NCBI RefSeq assembly: GCF_000237825.1
Contig: NZ_CM001377.1
Location: forward strand, 1,302,001 to 1,366,000
Direction: 5' to 3'
Length of the DNA: 64,000 nucleotides
DNA from: Thermanaerovibrio velox DSM 12556
Lineage (GTDB): Bacteria; Synergistota; Synergistia; Synergistales; Synergistaceae
Notes under the pieces: model-generated
Told to the model about the DNA's origin: nothing
The model's database searches: none
The model's input: only the letters and a program-made list of their open reading frames with translations
In this document: in pieces, positions 41,581-50,991 of the stretch
Numbering within the stretch: the stretch's first letter is position 1
Layout: every line of letters begins with the position of its first letter
Translations under genes and position numbers: made by a program

Positions 41581-42966
41581 TTGCGATACGACGTTATCCT
41601 GGTGGGAGCCGGTCCTGCTGGAATATTCGCCGCCCGGGAGCTTGTAAGGGCTGGCAAGCGGGTGGCATTGGTAGACAAGGGAAGGGACATCAAGAAGCGG
41701 CACTGTCCCCTCAAGGAGGGGAAGACCGACCGCTGTGTCCACTGCACCCCATGCAACGTGGTCTGCGGCTGGGGGGGAGCTGGGGCCTACAGCGACGGCA
41801 AGCTCACCTTAACCCCAGAGTTCGGGGGTAACCTGGAGGGGTACTGCGGAAGGGATGAGCTGATCCGCCTGATAAACGAGGTGGACAGGGTGTACGTGGA
41901 GCATGGGGCAAGCCAGGAGCTGTTCAGCCCCAACGATTCGCTGGCCGCAAGCGTAATGGACAGGGCGAGGAGGTCCGGGCTTCAGGTCATACCGGCAACC
42001 ATAAGGCACATGGGCACCGACCGCTCAAAGGACATACTGTCCAGCATAATGAGGGAGCTTGAGGACAAGGCGGATATAATCCTTAACAAATCCGTGGAGT
42101 CCGTTTCCGTCAAGGACGGCAAGGTCCAGGGGGTGGTCCTGTCGGACGGAACGAGGATCGAAGCCGATATGGTGATGCTTGCTCCGGGACGAGAGGGCGC
42201 CCCTTGGATGGAGCAGACGGTGCGTTCCCTGGGACTCGATATAGAATCCCTGCCGGTGGACATAGGAGTAAGGGTAGAGATCCCCGCCGCGTGGGCCAAG
42301 GAGATAACCGATCAGTTCTACGAGATAAAGGCCGTGCTGGACACCCCAACCTTTGACGACAAGGTGCGCACCTTCTGCATGTGCCCCAACGGAGAGGTCA
42401 CCACGGAGTACCAGACCCATCACGGGATACTAACCGTCAACGGCCACTCCAACCGGGACCCGGACAAGCGAACCGAAAACACCAACTTCGCCATACTGGT
42501 TTCCACCCAGTTCACCAAGCCCTTCAACGACCCCAACGGGTACGGCAGCCACATAGCAAGGCTTGCGAACATGCTGGGGGGGACCGTCCTGGTCCAGCGC
42601 CTAGGGGACCTCAAGCGGGGCCGAAGGTCCACCCAGGACCGGATAGCCCGGGGGCTCGTAAGGCCCACGTTAAAGACCGCGGAGCCCGGCGACCTGTCCT
42701 TCGTCCTGCCCTACCGGCACATGAAGGGCATAATGGAGATGATCGAGGCCCTGGACTGTCTAATGCCCGGGATAAACGGAAACCACACCCTGCTGTACGG
42801 CGTGGAGGTAAAGTTCTATAGCTTGAAACTAAGCCTCTCAAAGTGGCTGGAGACCAACATAACGGGCCTTTACGCCGCCGGGGACGGGGCCGGGGTCACC
42901 AGGGGAGTCATCCAGGCCTCCGCGTCGGGCATATGGGCCGCCAGGGGGATGCTGCAAAAGCTCTAA
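41581..42966 (+). CDS. NAD(P)/FAD-dependent oxidoreductase
   Basis: A 461-aa flavoprotein. The N-terminal dinucleotide-binding motif is VGAGPAGIFAARELV, with a ribose-binding acid in ALVDKG. A Cys-rich segment follows (CVHCTPCNVVCGWGGAGAYSDGKL), typical of a widespread uncharacterised FAD protein group, with a second FAD contact near the end (GLYAAGDGAGVTRGVIQASASG). The reaction is unknown; the Cys cluster could be redox-active or bind a cofactor. TTG 41581 has GGGAGGGG 5 nt upstream. It is a single gene with its own promoter and terminator. Confidence 0.88.
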   Translation: MRYDVILVGAGPAGIFAARELVRAGKRVALVDKGRDIKKRHCPLKEGKTDRCVHCTPCNVVCGWGGAGAYSDGKLTLTPEFGGNLEGYCGRDELIRLINEVDRVYVEHGASQELFSPNDSLAASVMDRARRSGLQVIPATIRHMGTDRSKDILSSIMRELEDKADIILNKSVESVSVKDGKVQGVVLSDGTRIEADMVMLAPGREGAPWMEQTVRSLGLDIESLPVDIGVRVEIPAAWAKEITDQFYEIKAVLDTPTFDDKVRTFCMCPNGEVTTEYQTHHGILTVNGHSNRDPDKRTENTNFAILVSTQFTKPFNDPNGYGSHIARLANMLGGTVLVQRLGDLKRGRRSTQDRIARGLVRPTLKTAEPGDLSFVLPYRHMKGIMEMIEALDCLMPGINGNHTLLYGVEVKFYSLKLSLSKWLETNITGLYAAGDGAGVTRGVIQASASGIWAARGMLQKL

Positions 42967-42991
42967 GGCCCGGACCTGCAAAGGGTGATCA

Positions 42992-43034
42992 AAAAATGCC
43001 AGGGGCCTCGATCCCAAGAGCCCCTGGCATTTTT
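42992..43034. terminator. Bidirectional Rho-independent terminator
   Basis: Fifteen-base arms AAAAATGCCAGGGGC (42992-43006) and GCCCCTGGCATTTTT (43020-43034), 13-nt loop, A-run on one side and T-run on the other. It lies between convergent genes (FAD oxidoreductase and M16 protease) and should end both transcripts. Confidence 0.9.
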
Positions 43035-43075
43035 GCACACTTGAAAGTCCTCTTACACCGATCAAGAGGACCTGG

Positions 43076-45778
43076 CTATTCGAAACTGCCGGCCTCAACG
43101 ATGAGGAAGGCCCCTTCCCCGGATAGATGCCTTCTAAGCGCCTTCAGCGCGGAATCCGGAGTCACCTTCGATATGGCCTCCTCCATGGCCCTATGCCACA
43201 GGAAGTCCCTGCCCAGGAAGAGGTCCTTCTCCAGCTGTCTTGGGAGCCTCCCGTCCTGGGAGCGGTCCACCTTCACCCCCTCGAGGATGAACGACTTGGC
43301 CCTCTCCACCTCCTGGGACGAAAACCCTTCGTTTAAGGCTCGCCTCAACTCATCCCTAAAAGACTCCTTAACCCTCGGCACGTCCTTGGGGGACGCTATG
43401 GCCCAGAACTCCAGCCTTCCCGAGTCGTCCGGATCGAAGACCCGCAATGAAAGCCTTACGCCGTAGCTGGTTCCGTCATGATGCCTTATGCGCCGTGCAA
43501 GCCTGGAGTCCAGCCATCCCCCTCCCAGCACGTTAACCGCCACCAAAAGGTCCGGGTAATCGGGGCTCTCCTGGTTTATCCTAACCGGGGACCAGGCAGC
43601 CACCGTTGCATTGGGCTTGCCGTTCACCTGAACCCTCCGGACTCCCCCTTCCACAGGGACAAACGGATACTCAACCCTGCGGTACCGCACCTTGGGGCTC
43701 CAACCGGAGAAGAGATCCTCGAGCTTCTTCCTGAGCCAGTCCCCATCCACCGGGCCCACCACCCCTAGCTGGCCCTCTGAAAGACCAAAGAACTGGCGGT
43801 GGAAGGCCTTGAGCTCATTCAGACCCACGGACTCCATGCCCTCTAGGCGCTCCTTCATGGTCAAAGGACGCCTTACATCCCCCTTGTGGTAGGGGTTGAA
43901 GGCCTCATCGAGCACCTCCTCCGCAAGGGCGGACGGGTCATCCATCTGATCCTCTATCTCGGAACGAAGCTCCAGTTTCAGCGTACTCAACTGCTCCTTG
44001 GAGAACCTGGGCTCCTTAAGACACAGGGCCACCAGATCCAAAGCCTTGCCGAAGTTCTCGGAAGGGGCTTTGAGATCCACTGTCACCCCGGTTGGGGATC
44101 CCGAGAAGGATACCAAGGCCCTCATCTCGTCAAAGGCCCTGTCCAGCTCCTCCCTAGACATGCCCCCCGCCCCTCTGCCGAGGTAACGCCCCATCAGCTC
44201 CCCGATGAGGGCCTTGCCTTTAAGATCCTCGGGGGTGCCTATTTCAAGTCCCAGCCTGGCGTAAACCCAGCCTCCCCTGGTCCTCTTGTCGATAAGCCCC
44301 ACCTTCAAGCCGCCCAAGGTAAAACGCTGAACCCGCCTCTCCATCTCGTCCAGCGTTACCCCCAGCGACTCTCCCTCCATCAAGGGAGACTCCGCTGCCC
44401 GCCGCAGCTCCTCCTCCCCGATCGGCTCCCCATTGGGGACCATAACCCTGACATCCGAGGAGGAGGGCTCGAATATCCCAGCGGTCCTGTTGTACCTAAC
44501 CAGGTAGCGTTCCGCCAGGGCGTTCACTTCCTCCGGGGTTACGTCCTCAACCCTGGACCTGTGAACGAAGAAGAGCCGCCAGTCACCCCTTGCAACCCAC
44601 TCGGTCAGCTCCACCGCCAGTTCGTCCGGGCTGGCATACTTAAGGTCCATCCTCTTGAGTATCCTCTGCTTCGCCTGATGAACCTCCTCGGCGGTAAACC
44701 CTCTCCTTCCCTCCACGGAATCTACCATGGCCGCAAGGGCGGATTCCGGATTGGAGCCCCCGGGCAGCTGCGCCAGGGCTATGGCGGTCGAGGAGTCCTT
44801 GAACATGAAGGCCCCGGCCCATACGGCACCGGCCACCCCCTTCATCACCAAGTCCCGGTACAGCCTGCCAGAGGGTTCCGCCCCTATTATCTCCATCAAC
44901 ACCTGGAAAGCCGCAGCCTTCCTGGATGAGCCCGCGGGACCATGGTAAACCAACCCAACCGCACCATACTGACCGGGAAGGTACAGCTTCACCATGCGCT
45001 CCCCATCCTGACCTAGCTCCTGGCTCACCATCCTAGGCACTGGATAGGAAGGCACCTCTATGGAACCGAAGAACCGCTCAACCTCCTTAAGGACCACCTC
45101 ATCCTCAAAGGGGCTGGAGATGATGAGAACCCCGTTGTCCGGCCTTACGAAGGACCTGTAGAAATCAAGCACCCGGTCCAACGAAAGCCTCTCAAGATCC
45201 ACCCGGTTCCCTATGGTGGGCTTACCATAAGAATGCCAATCGAAGGCCACGCTCTCCATCCGGTTCATGAGGACCGATATCGGGTCGTTCTCACCCCTCA
45301 CAAGCTCATTGATCACCACGCCGCGCTCCTTATCCAGCTCCTCGGCGGTTATCCTGGCCTTGGTCATCCTCTCGGACTCCAAGGACAGGGCCCAGCGAAG
45401 GTTTTCCAAGCGGGCCGGAAGGGTCTGGAAGTAACAGGTCCTGTCGGTCCAGGTGTTGCCGTTCGCCCTGCCTCCCCTAGAGGCTATCTCGCTCGGGATG
45501 TCAGGATGAGACGGGGTACCCTTGAAAAGCAGATGCTCCAAAAGATGTGCCAGCCCCCTCTCTCCGTCCCTCTCGTCGGACGAACCCACCCGGTAAACCA
45601 CGTTGACCGTAACGTTTGAAGCCCCGGGATCACGGATGAGGAGCACCATCAAACGGTTCGCAAGGTGGTACTGGTTCACCCCACCCATGGAAACCTCGGG
45701 CAGAGGAGCGGAAAATGCCCTTGGAACAAAGAACAAGAGGATCGCAAGGGACGCTATAGGCAGTATGAACAGCTTCAA
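43076..45778 (-). CDS. Exported M16 family zinc peptidase
   Basis: A 900-aa insulinase/pitrilysin-type protease. A signal peptide (FILPIASLAILLFFVPRAFSA) leads into an N-terminal M16 domain with the inverted zinc motif HLLEH in GLAHLLEHLLFKG and a further ligand Glu in the ELVRGENDP region. A C-terminal M16 repeat follows without the motif, as in two-domain family members. It should degrade peptides outside the membrane. TTG 45778 is chosen, 6 nt after GGAGGT; a longer frame from 45880 carries no signal-like start. A strong terminator follows. Confidence 0.92.
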   Translation of the reverse strand: MKLFILPIASLAILLFFVPRAFSAPLPEVSMGGVNQYHLANRLMVLLIRDPGASNVTVNVVYRVGSSDERDGERGLAHLLEHLLFKGTPSHPDIPSEIASRGGRANGNTWTDRTCYFQTLPARLENLRWALSLESERMTKARITAEELDKERGVVINELVRGENDPISVLMNRMESVAFDWHSYGKPTIGNRVDLERLSLDRVLDFYRSFVRPDNGVLIISSPFEDEVVLKEVERFFGSIEVPSYPVPRMVSQELGQDGERMVKLYLPGQYGAVGLVYHGPAGSSRKAAAFQVLMEIIGAEPSGRLYRDLVMKGVAGAVWAGAFMFKDSSTAIALAQLPGGSNPESALAAMVDSVEGRRGFTAEEVHQAKQRILKRMDLKYASPDELAVELTEWVARGDWRLFFVHRSRVEDVTPEEVNALAERYLVRYNRTAGIFEPSSSDVRVMVPNGEPIGEEELRRAAESPLMEGESLGVTLDEMERRVQRFTLGGLKVGLIDKRTRGGWVYARLGLEIGTPEDLKGKALIGELMGRYLGRGAGGMSREELDRAFDEMRALVSFSGSPTGVTVDLKAPSENFGKALDLVALCLKEPRFSKEQLSTLKLELRSEIEDQMDDPSALAEEVLDEAFNPYHKGDVRRPLTMKERLEGMESVGLNELKAFHRQFFGLSEGQLGVVGPVDGDWLRKKLEDLFSGWSPKVRYRRVEYPFVPVEGGVRRVQVNGKPNATVAAWSPVRINQESPDYPDLLVAVNVLGGGWLDSRLARRIRHHDGTSYGVRLSLRVFDPDDSGRLEFWAIASPKDVPRVKESFRDELRRALNEGFSSQEVERAKSFILEGVKVDRSQDGRLPRQLEKDLFLGRDFLWHRAMEEAISKVTPDSALKALRRHLSGEGAFLIVEAGSFE

Positions 45779-45851
45779 AGAAACACCTCCAATGGACAAC
45801 TGTAGGCAGTTTTCAATGAGACACGCAGGTCCCTTCGGTACTCCGAAAGAC

Positions 45852-47600
45852 CTATCCCGGATAAGACTCCCCAAGGTCAAGACACCTCATGAGCCGTTCC
45901 TTAAAGTCATCCCGGTCCAAAGATACGTGGCGGCACCTGGAAGCCAGTTTTTCCACCTCCCTCATAGCTTTTTCACCCCCGAGCAGCACGGAGAGAAGAC
46001 CCTCCAACACCCCATCCGGGGAGAAGTGTATCCTGTCCCTCCACGGGGGAGGCAACATGCCGGTCCTTATGAGATCTACAGCCTCAAGGGAACCACCGAA
46101 CAGCCCGGACACCACGCAAAGCTCCACTTGGGACTCCCCTATCCCAGCCTCCTCAAGGAGGGTCTCAATCGCCGCCCTCACCGCCCCCTTGGCCAGCTGG
46201 AACTCCCTTACATCCCTCTGGGTTACCCAAAGATCCACGTCCCCGCCCAGCCGAAATCGAAGGCCCAGACATGGCTTCATCCGTCCGGACCTGTCCAGGA
46301 CCTCCATCTCCCTCATGAGCGACACCGATGAAACCAACCCGGATCCGCAAATGCCCTTGGGCTCAGATCCCCCTATGACATCAAGTTTAACATCCCCGCC
46401 ATCCAATCGGACCCGGTGAACCGCTCCCGGCAGGGCCGGCATGCCGCAGGACAGTCCATATCCCTCAAAGGCGGGACCCGCTGCAGTTGAGGCCCCAAGG
46501 GCACCCCCTGAGGTCCACAACAACACCTCCCCGTTGGTACCAAGGTCCAGAAGAAGCCTCGCTCCCCCCGACCTATGACGGTAAAGAAGTGCCAAAGCAT
46601 CAGATCCCACGAAACCCCCGATGGAAGGCAACAGCGTCAACGGACAACCAAGGTCAATCCCAAGCCCAGATGCCCTCTCCGTCCTGCTCCTTAAAGTCCA
46701 GGGCAGAAAGGGCCTCTCCGAAAGCCCCGCCGGCGGGATCCCAAAAAGGAAGCTCCCCACAACCGTGTTGCACCCCACCACCATCTTGACCACTCGGTCT
46801 GCTGACGCCCCGGAGGACTTAAGAAGCTCATTAATCGCTTCGTTCAATGACAGGACAAGAAGGGACCTCAGCTCATCGGAAAACCCTTCAATGGCCCTGA
46901 CGACCCGGCTTATAACGTCACGCCCCAACCGGCGCTGACGGTTCTCAACCCTTAACCTGCCCAAAACCTCCCCGGACCGAAGGTCCACCGCCGCCACCTC
47001 TATGGTGCTGCTGCCAAGATCCGCCGCCAAACCAAGGGGAGTAACACCCAAAGGGGCCACCATCACAACCCGATGGTCAAAAACCCACCCCACCGCCTCA
47101 GGTTCCCCCCGGGAAAGCATCTTGGCAAGCCCTTCCAACGCAAGGTCCGACACCGCCTCGGGAGGGCATGAAAGCCCGGCACTGCTCCTCAACAGGAACT
47201 CCTCAAGGCTTGAGGTCCCAACCATGGCTTCCCGGCGCAGGTCTAGCCGGAAGGGCAACGCCCGGGATGCGGCGTCCTCCGGAACAGCCAAGGCGTGGGA
47301 TCCATTGGGGCCCGAAAAAATAGGCTGAGGAGGGTCATCAAGGAAGACCTCCGCATGCCCCAATAACCTGGCAGTACAAGCGAGCCTTAAATCGCCGGGC
47401 ATCAGAGCCTCCCTCGGGGACCGCCCGGAGAGGCCGCCGGATGCCCTTACGGTACAACCCCCGCACAGACCAAGGCCCCCGCAAGGGGACTCCACATCAC
47501 GGGCGAAACCGGCGGCCTTGAGGGCTTCAAGCAGGCTGATCCCCCTTGGAAGCTCCATCTCAATCGTAGATCCCCTCCTGTGGACCCTTAAAACCGGCAT
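45852..47600 (-). CDS. RACo-like ASKHA ATPase with 2Fe-2S domain (corrinoid activation protein)
   Basis: A 582-aa protein of the RACo/RamA-like group (DUF4445) that uses ATP to reduce Co(II) corrinoid proteins back to Co(I). The N-terminal ferredoxin domain has Cys 40, 46, 49 and 75 in the spacing of a plant-type 2Fe-2S cluster. A linker leads to an ASKHA domain with LAADLGSSTIEVAAVDL, LLLDLGTNGEVLL and KGICGSGLVSSV. It is slightly shorter than known RACo proteins (around 630 aa). ATG 47600 has GGGAGGTG upstream. It diverges from a small Cys-rich protein gene. No corrinoid protein or methyltransferase gene lies in this window, so the partner is elsewhere. Confidence 0.87.
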   Translation of the reverse strand: MPVLRVHRRGSTIEMELPRGISLLEALKAAGFARDVESPCGGLGLCGGCTVRASGGLSGRSPREALMPGDLRLACTARLLGHAEVFLDDPPQPIFSGPNGSHALAVPEDAASRALPFRLDLRREAMVGTSSLEEFLLRSSAGLSCPPEAVSDLALEGLAKMLSRGEPEAVGWVFDHRVVMVAPLGVTPLGLAADLGSSTIEVAAVDLRSGEVLGRLRVENRQRRLGRDVISRVVRAIEGFSDELRSLLVLSLNEAINELLKSSGASADRVVKMVVGCNTVVGSFLFGIPPAGLSERPFLPWTLRSRTERASGLGIDLGCPLTLLPSIGGFVGSDALALLYRHRSGGARLLLDLGTNGEVLLWTSGGALGASTAAGPAFEGYGLSCGMPALPGAVHRVRLDGGDVKLDVIGGSEPKGICGSGLVSSVSLMREMEVLDRSGRMKPCLGLRFRLGGDVDLWVTQRDVREFQLAKGAVRAAIETLLEEAGIGESQVELCVVSGLFGGSLEAVDLIRTGMLPPPWRDRIHFSPDGVLEGLLSVLLGGEKAMREVEKLASRCRHVSLDRDDFKERLMRCLDLGESYPG

Positions 47601-47661
47601 GTTTACTTTCACCTCCCGGAGCGTAAAATCTACCATCATGAGGATATCCGAAGGAAACGCC

Positions 47662-48249
47662 ATGTTGAGCTTCGGCTTCAGGGTACCCCCTGCCTCGGGG
47701 GACGCAAGGGTCCTGGCGGAAAGGATGAAGATCCCACCCCACCACAGGGCCCTGGATGTGCTTGGAACACTTCGCTTCAGGGTTACAGGGCTGGGCAGGG
47801 TTTTCGCCCTTTCGATCTTCGAAGACGTCGTAGGCGGAGATATGCCGTGCCTGCCGCCGGATACCCCGTGTCTTGGAGCCATCGTGTGGTCCTTGGAGGA
47901 GCTTCCGCCATCGGAAAGACCCGTCCTGGAACAGATGATAAGAAACGGTGCGGCCATGGCGGGGCTAGAAAGGGCCATCAACTTCTTCAAGCTCCTTCTT
48001 GCGAACCTGTCGGGCTTCAATCACGTAAGGGCCCTCTTCCCAGGAAGGGACGTCCCCCTTAATGTCCAAGGGCGGCTCGCCTACCTATTGAACAGCGATT
48101 CGGCTGGGATAAGCTTAAAAGAAGATCTCCTGGTGCCGGAGGACTCGCTTTCCACCCTTTTGATCCCCGTCTGCCATCCGGAGGACACGGGCCTTGACGA
48201 TCAGTGCGGATCCTGCGGGGACCTGGGCTGCCCCTATAGGCGACCCTAA
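47662..48249 (+). CDS. Hypothetical protein with C-terminal Cys cluster
   Basis: A 195-aa protein I do not recognise. No signal peptide or membrane helix. The middle carries an extended helical stretch (LEQMIRNGAAMAGLERAINFFKLLL). The last 25 residues hold four Cys as C-x11-C-x2-C-x4-C (VCHP, then QCGSCGDLGCPYRRP), fit for a zinc or iron-sulfur site. ATG 47662 has GAAGGA just upstream; ATG 47638, eight codons earlier, has no good site. It diverges from the RACo-like gene with only about 60 bp between starts, so shared control and a role with that corrinoid activator are plausible but unproven. Confidence 0.72.
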   Translation: MLSFGFRVPPASGDARVLAERMKIPPHHRALDVLGTLRFRVTGLGRVFALSIFEDVVGGDMPCLPPDTPCLGAIVWSLEELPPSERPVLEQMIRNGAAMAGLERAINFFKLLLANLSGFNHVRALFPGRDVPLNVQGRLAYLLNSDSAGISLKEDLLVPEDSLSTLLIPVCHPEDTGLDDQCGSCGDLGCPYRRP

Positions 48250-48254
48250 GTTTC

Positions 48255-48710
48255 CTAAATGTTGAACGGCAGCTCCGTCTCCCAAAGCTCCCCGTCCTCC
48301 CCGTCGGAGTAGTAACCGGGGACCAGCTCAACCCTCCTAAAGCCCATGGCGGAGTAAAACCCCATGGCGTCCCGGTTGGATGACCTTACGTGAAGCCTGG
48401 CCCTAAGGCACCCCTGTGCCATGGCCATCACCTCCATGGCACACATGAGCTGGGACCCAAGCCCCAGCCTCCTGAAGTCCCTATGGACCCCTATCCTCAC
48501 GACCCACGCTTCGTCCCCACGAAGCTCCCAAACGAGGAACCCCCTGAGCTTCCCCTTAAGGAACATACCAATCACCGCTCCGCCCCGGTCGGAAGCCACG
48601 TGATGAAGAAAGAGTCCCCTGCTCCACGCAGGGGACCCACACATGACATCCAGCTCCTCCAGGCAAAGAACGTCCTCCACCCCGCAGAACCGGATCTCGC
48701 CGATTATCAA
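48255..48710 (-). CDS. rimI: GNAT acetyltransferase, RimI-like
   Basis: A 151-aa N-acetyltransferase of the GNAT fold resembling RimI, which acetylates the N-terminus of ribosomal protein S18. The acetyl-CoA loop is seen as VHRDFRRLGLGSQLM, followed by LHVRSSNRDAMGFYSAMGFRRVELVPGYY, typical of RimI. The TTG start at 48710 is 6 bp after the purA stop. It is the last gene of the long leftward cluster. Target assignment is by family only. Confidence 0.85.
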   Translation of the reverse strand: MIIGEIRFCGVEDVLCLEELDVMCGSPAWSRGLFLHHVASDRGGAVIGMFLKGKLRGFLVWELRGDEAWVVRIGVHRDFRRLGLGSQLMCAMEVMAMAQGCLRARLHVRSSNRDAMGFYSAMGFRRVELVPGYYSDGEDGELWETELPFNI

Positions 48711-48716
48711 GGCCCG

Positions 48717-50003
48717 CTAAAGCCCCCTTATTATGGTGGCCTCCCTGGCAGGACCCACCCCCAGCAACACCACCGGGACCCCGCAGTACTCCTCTATGAA
48801 GGCCACGTAATCCTTTGCGGCCTTCGGCAGCTCGTCAAAGGACGTACACCCGGAGATGTCCTCGTTGAAACCCTTAAGGGTCTTGTACACCGGCTCCGCA
48901 GCGGAGAGCATCCGATGATCCGTGGGGAAGTAAACCGTTGAGCTCCCGTCTATCCGGTACTCCACCGCCACGTTTATCTGCTCCAATCCGGACAGGACAT
49001 CAAGCTTGGTAAGGGCTATGGCGTCAAGGCCGTTAACCATAACCGAGTATTTTAAGGCCACCAGGTCAAGCCAACCGCATCTCCTGGGCCTTCCAGTGGT
49101 GGCTCCGTACTCGTTCCCCACCTCCCTAAGCCTAGAACCTATCTCGCAGTTGAGCTCCGTGGGGAACGGCCCCTCTCCCACCCTGGTGCAATAGGCCTTC
49201 GCAACCCCGATGACCCGGTCTATCCGGTTGGGCCCCACGCCGACCCCGGTACAGGCACCGCCGGCCGTCGGGCTGGAACTGGTGACATAGGGGTAGGTAC
49301 CGAAGTCCACGTCAAGCAGCGTGCCCTGGGCACCCTCGAAAAGCACTCCCTTGCCCTCATCAAGCGCACGGTTCACTTCCACGTAGGCATCCCCAACGTA
49401 CGGCGCCAGCTGGCACCCCCACTGGATCGCCCGGTCCATCAGGTCATCCATCGCCAAGGGCTTCTCACCGTATATGCGGGTGAGCAAGAGGTTCTTGCTC
49501 TCCAGGTTCAAAGCCAGCTTCTCCCTCAAGACCCCCTCGTCCAAAAGGTCCCCTATCCTTATGCCCACCCGGGCGAACTTGTCCACGTAACAGGGGCCTA
49601 TCCCGCGACTGGTGGTGCCTATCCGCTGGGAGGCGCTCCTCTCCCTCTCGGATAGCACGTCCAGGGTCTTATGGTAGGGCATCACCACGTGGGCATTGCG
49701 GCTTACCACCAGCCTCGCCCTGTCCTTTCCCCTCTCCCGAAGCTCCCCAAGCTCCGCCAAGAGCTGGTCAGGATCCACCACCACGCCACCGCCTATGACG
49801 CAGGTCTTCCCCGGGTACAGCATCCCCGAGGGAAGCAGGTGAAAAACGTGTTTCTCCCCACCTGCTATTACCGTATGACCCGCGTTTGCCCCACCCTGAT
49901 AGCGGACAACCAGATCAACCCTGTCCGCCAGGGCGTCGACCACCCGTCCCTTGCCCTCATCTCCCCACTGGGCCCCTATTATCACTTCCGCTCTGCGCTT
50001 CAT
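48717..50003 (-). CDS. purA: Adenylosuccinate synthase
   Basis: A 428-aa GTP-dependent enzyme joining IMP and aspartate on the AMP branch of purine synthesis. Seen: GAQWGDEGKGRVVD at the start with catalytic Asp, NAGHTV with catalytic His, QRIGTTSRGIGPCYVDK, and VGVGPNRIDRVIGVAKAY. Length is normal. Its ATG overlaps the stop of the yibQ-like gene as ATGA, and rimI follows after 6 bp, so it is translated from the envelope cluster transcript. Confidence 0.97.
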   Translation of the reverse strand: MKRRAEVIIGAQWGDEGKGRVVDALADRVDLVVRYQGGANAGHTVIAGGEKHVFHLLPSGMLYPGKTCVIGGGVVVDPDQLLAELGELRERGKDRARLVVSRNAHVVMPYHKTLDVLSERERSASQRIGTTSRGIGPCYVDKFARVGIRIGDLLDEGVLREKLALNLESKNLLLTRIYGEKPLAMDDLMDRAIQWGCQLAPYVGDAYVEVNRALDEGKGVLFEGAQGTLLDVDFGTYPYVTSSSPTAGGACTGVGVGPNRIDRVIGVAKAYCTRVGEGPFPTELNCEIGSRLREVGNEYGATTGRPRRCGWLDLVALKYSVMVNGLDAIALTKLDVLSGLEQINVAVEYRIDGSSTVYFPTDHRMLSAAEPVYKTLKGFNEDISGCTSFDELPKAAKDYVAFIEEYCGVPVVLLGVGPAREATIIRGL

Positions 50004-50986
50004 CTCTTTCCTCCTCCCCCTTCCCCGGCCACCTGGGTGAGCCTCACCAGATCAAGCCCCTCCGGCATCGGCAGCTCCCCCCTGGAAAGCCTGGAAAGGA
50101 CCTCTATGGTGCCGGGCCTTGGATGTCCTATGGCTACCGCCCTGCCCGACCTGTAGGCCCCCGAAAGGGCGGCCATCAAAGCCCGCTCCTCACCACCGGG
50201 GACCGCATCTATGAAGTATCGGTTTCTAAACGCCTTAAGCCCCATCTCCAAGGCCACCGAGAAGGCCACGGATTTCGGGTTGGTCCTGCTGTCCAGGAAG
50301 AACCACCCGGGCCTCTGCGCCTTGAGAGCCCCCAAAAAGGCCTCCATGGCAGGACGGTCTGCGGTGGCCCCAGAACCTCGATGGTTGTTAACCCCCACCG
50401 CCCCGGGCAGTGCATCAAAGGCCGCCTTAGCCCTATCCCTTATCTCCTCCGGGGCCATGTCAGGAGCTACCACCATCCCCTTAGAACTCCCGTCCGACAA
50501 GGCCTTCATCGGGACGTGAACCAGATATGGTATTCCCTTGGACTCCGCTATCCTAGCCACCTGGGACGCATGAGGAGCACCGGGTATTATAGCCCAGGTC
50601 ATGGGAAGCTCCAAGGAGGCCAACCTCCGGGCGGCTTTAACGTCATACCCCATATCGTCCACCACTATCGCAAGCCAACGCCTGGGTTCCCCCGACCTAT
50701 CCACCCCCTTGGCGGGTCGGGGAGGCGTGAGATGAGCACCATCTGCCAGTGGCCCCTTACCCGGCTCATCCGCCGATGCCACTGGGGCTTTACGCCCGGG
50801 CTCAACCAACGGGTTGTCCTGAGGGGCAGCCTTACCGGGAACCCCGCTTTCGGCGGCATCATCCCGGGCTACCTCAAGAGCCCCACGATCCCACAGACGG
50901 TCGAATACCTCCAAACCCTCCCGCCAAAACCTGCCGACGAAAACCACCAGGAGAAGGATAAGGACCGCCCATAAGAGCCGACGCAC
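50000..50986 (-). CDS. Divergent polysaccharide deacetylase family protein (YibQ)
   Basis: A 328-aa protein anchored by one N-terminal membrane helix (LLWAVLILLLVVFVG), with a Pro/Ala/Gly-rich linker (about 35-100) and a C-terminal divergent deacetylase (NodB-like) domain. Seen: AIVVDDMGYD with metal-binding Asp, HVPMKAL, GVNNHRGSGATADRP and AIGHPRPGTIEVL. The family is often encoded next to EnvC and CtpA genes, as here, and probably works on cell-wall or envelope glycans. Its stop overlaps purA; ctpA lies 5 bp upstream. Confidence 0.9.
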   Translation of the reverse strand: MRRLLWAVLILLLVVFVGRFWREGLEVFDRLWDRGALEVARDDAAESGVPGKAAPQDNPLVEPGRKAPVASADEPGKGPLADGAHLTPPRPAKGVDRSGEPRRWLAIVVDDMGYDVKAARRLASLELPMTWAIIPGAPHASQVARIAESKGIPYLVHVPMKALSDGSSKGMVVAPDMAPEEIRDRAKAAFDALPGAVGVNNHRGSGATADRPAMEAFLGALKAQRPGWFFLDSRTNPKSVAFSVALEMGLKAFRNRYFIDAVPGGEERALMAALSGAYRSGRAVAIGHPRPGTIEVLSRLSRGELPMPEGLDLVRLTQVAGEGGGGKR

Positions 50987-50991
50987 CCTTG

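Noticed and set aside
43886-44929. Plus-strand open frame of 347 codons opposite the M16 protease
   Set aside because: Composition is low-complexity and His/Pro/Gly-rich; the minus frame encodes the unmistakable protease.
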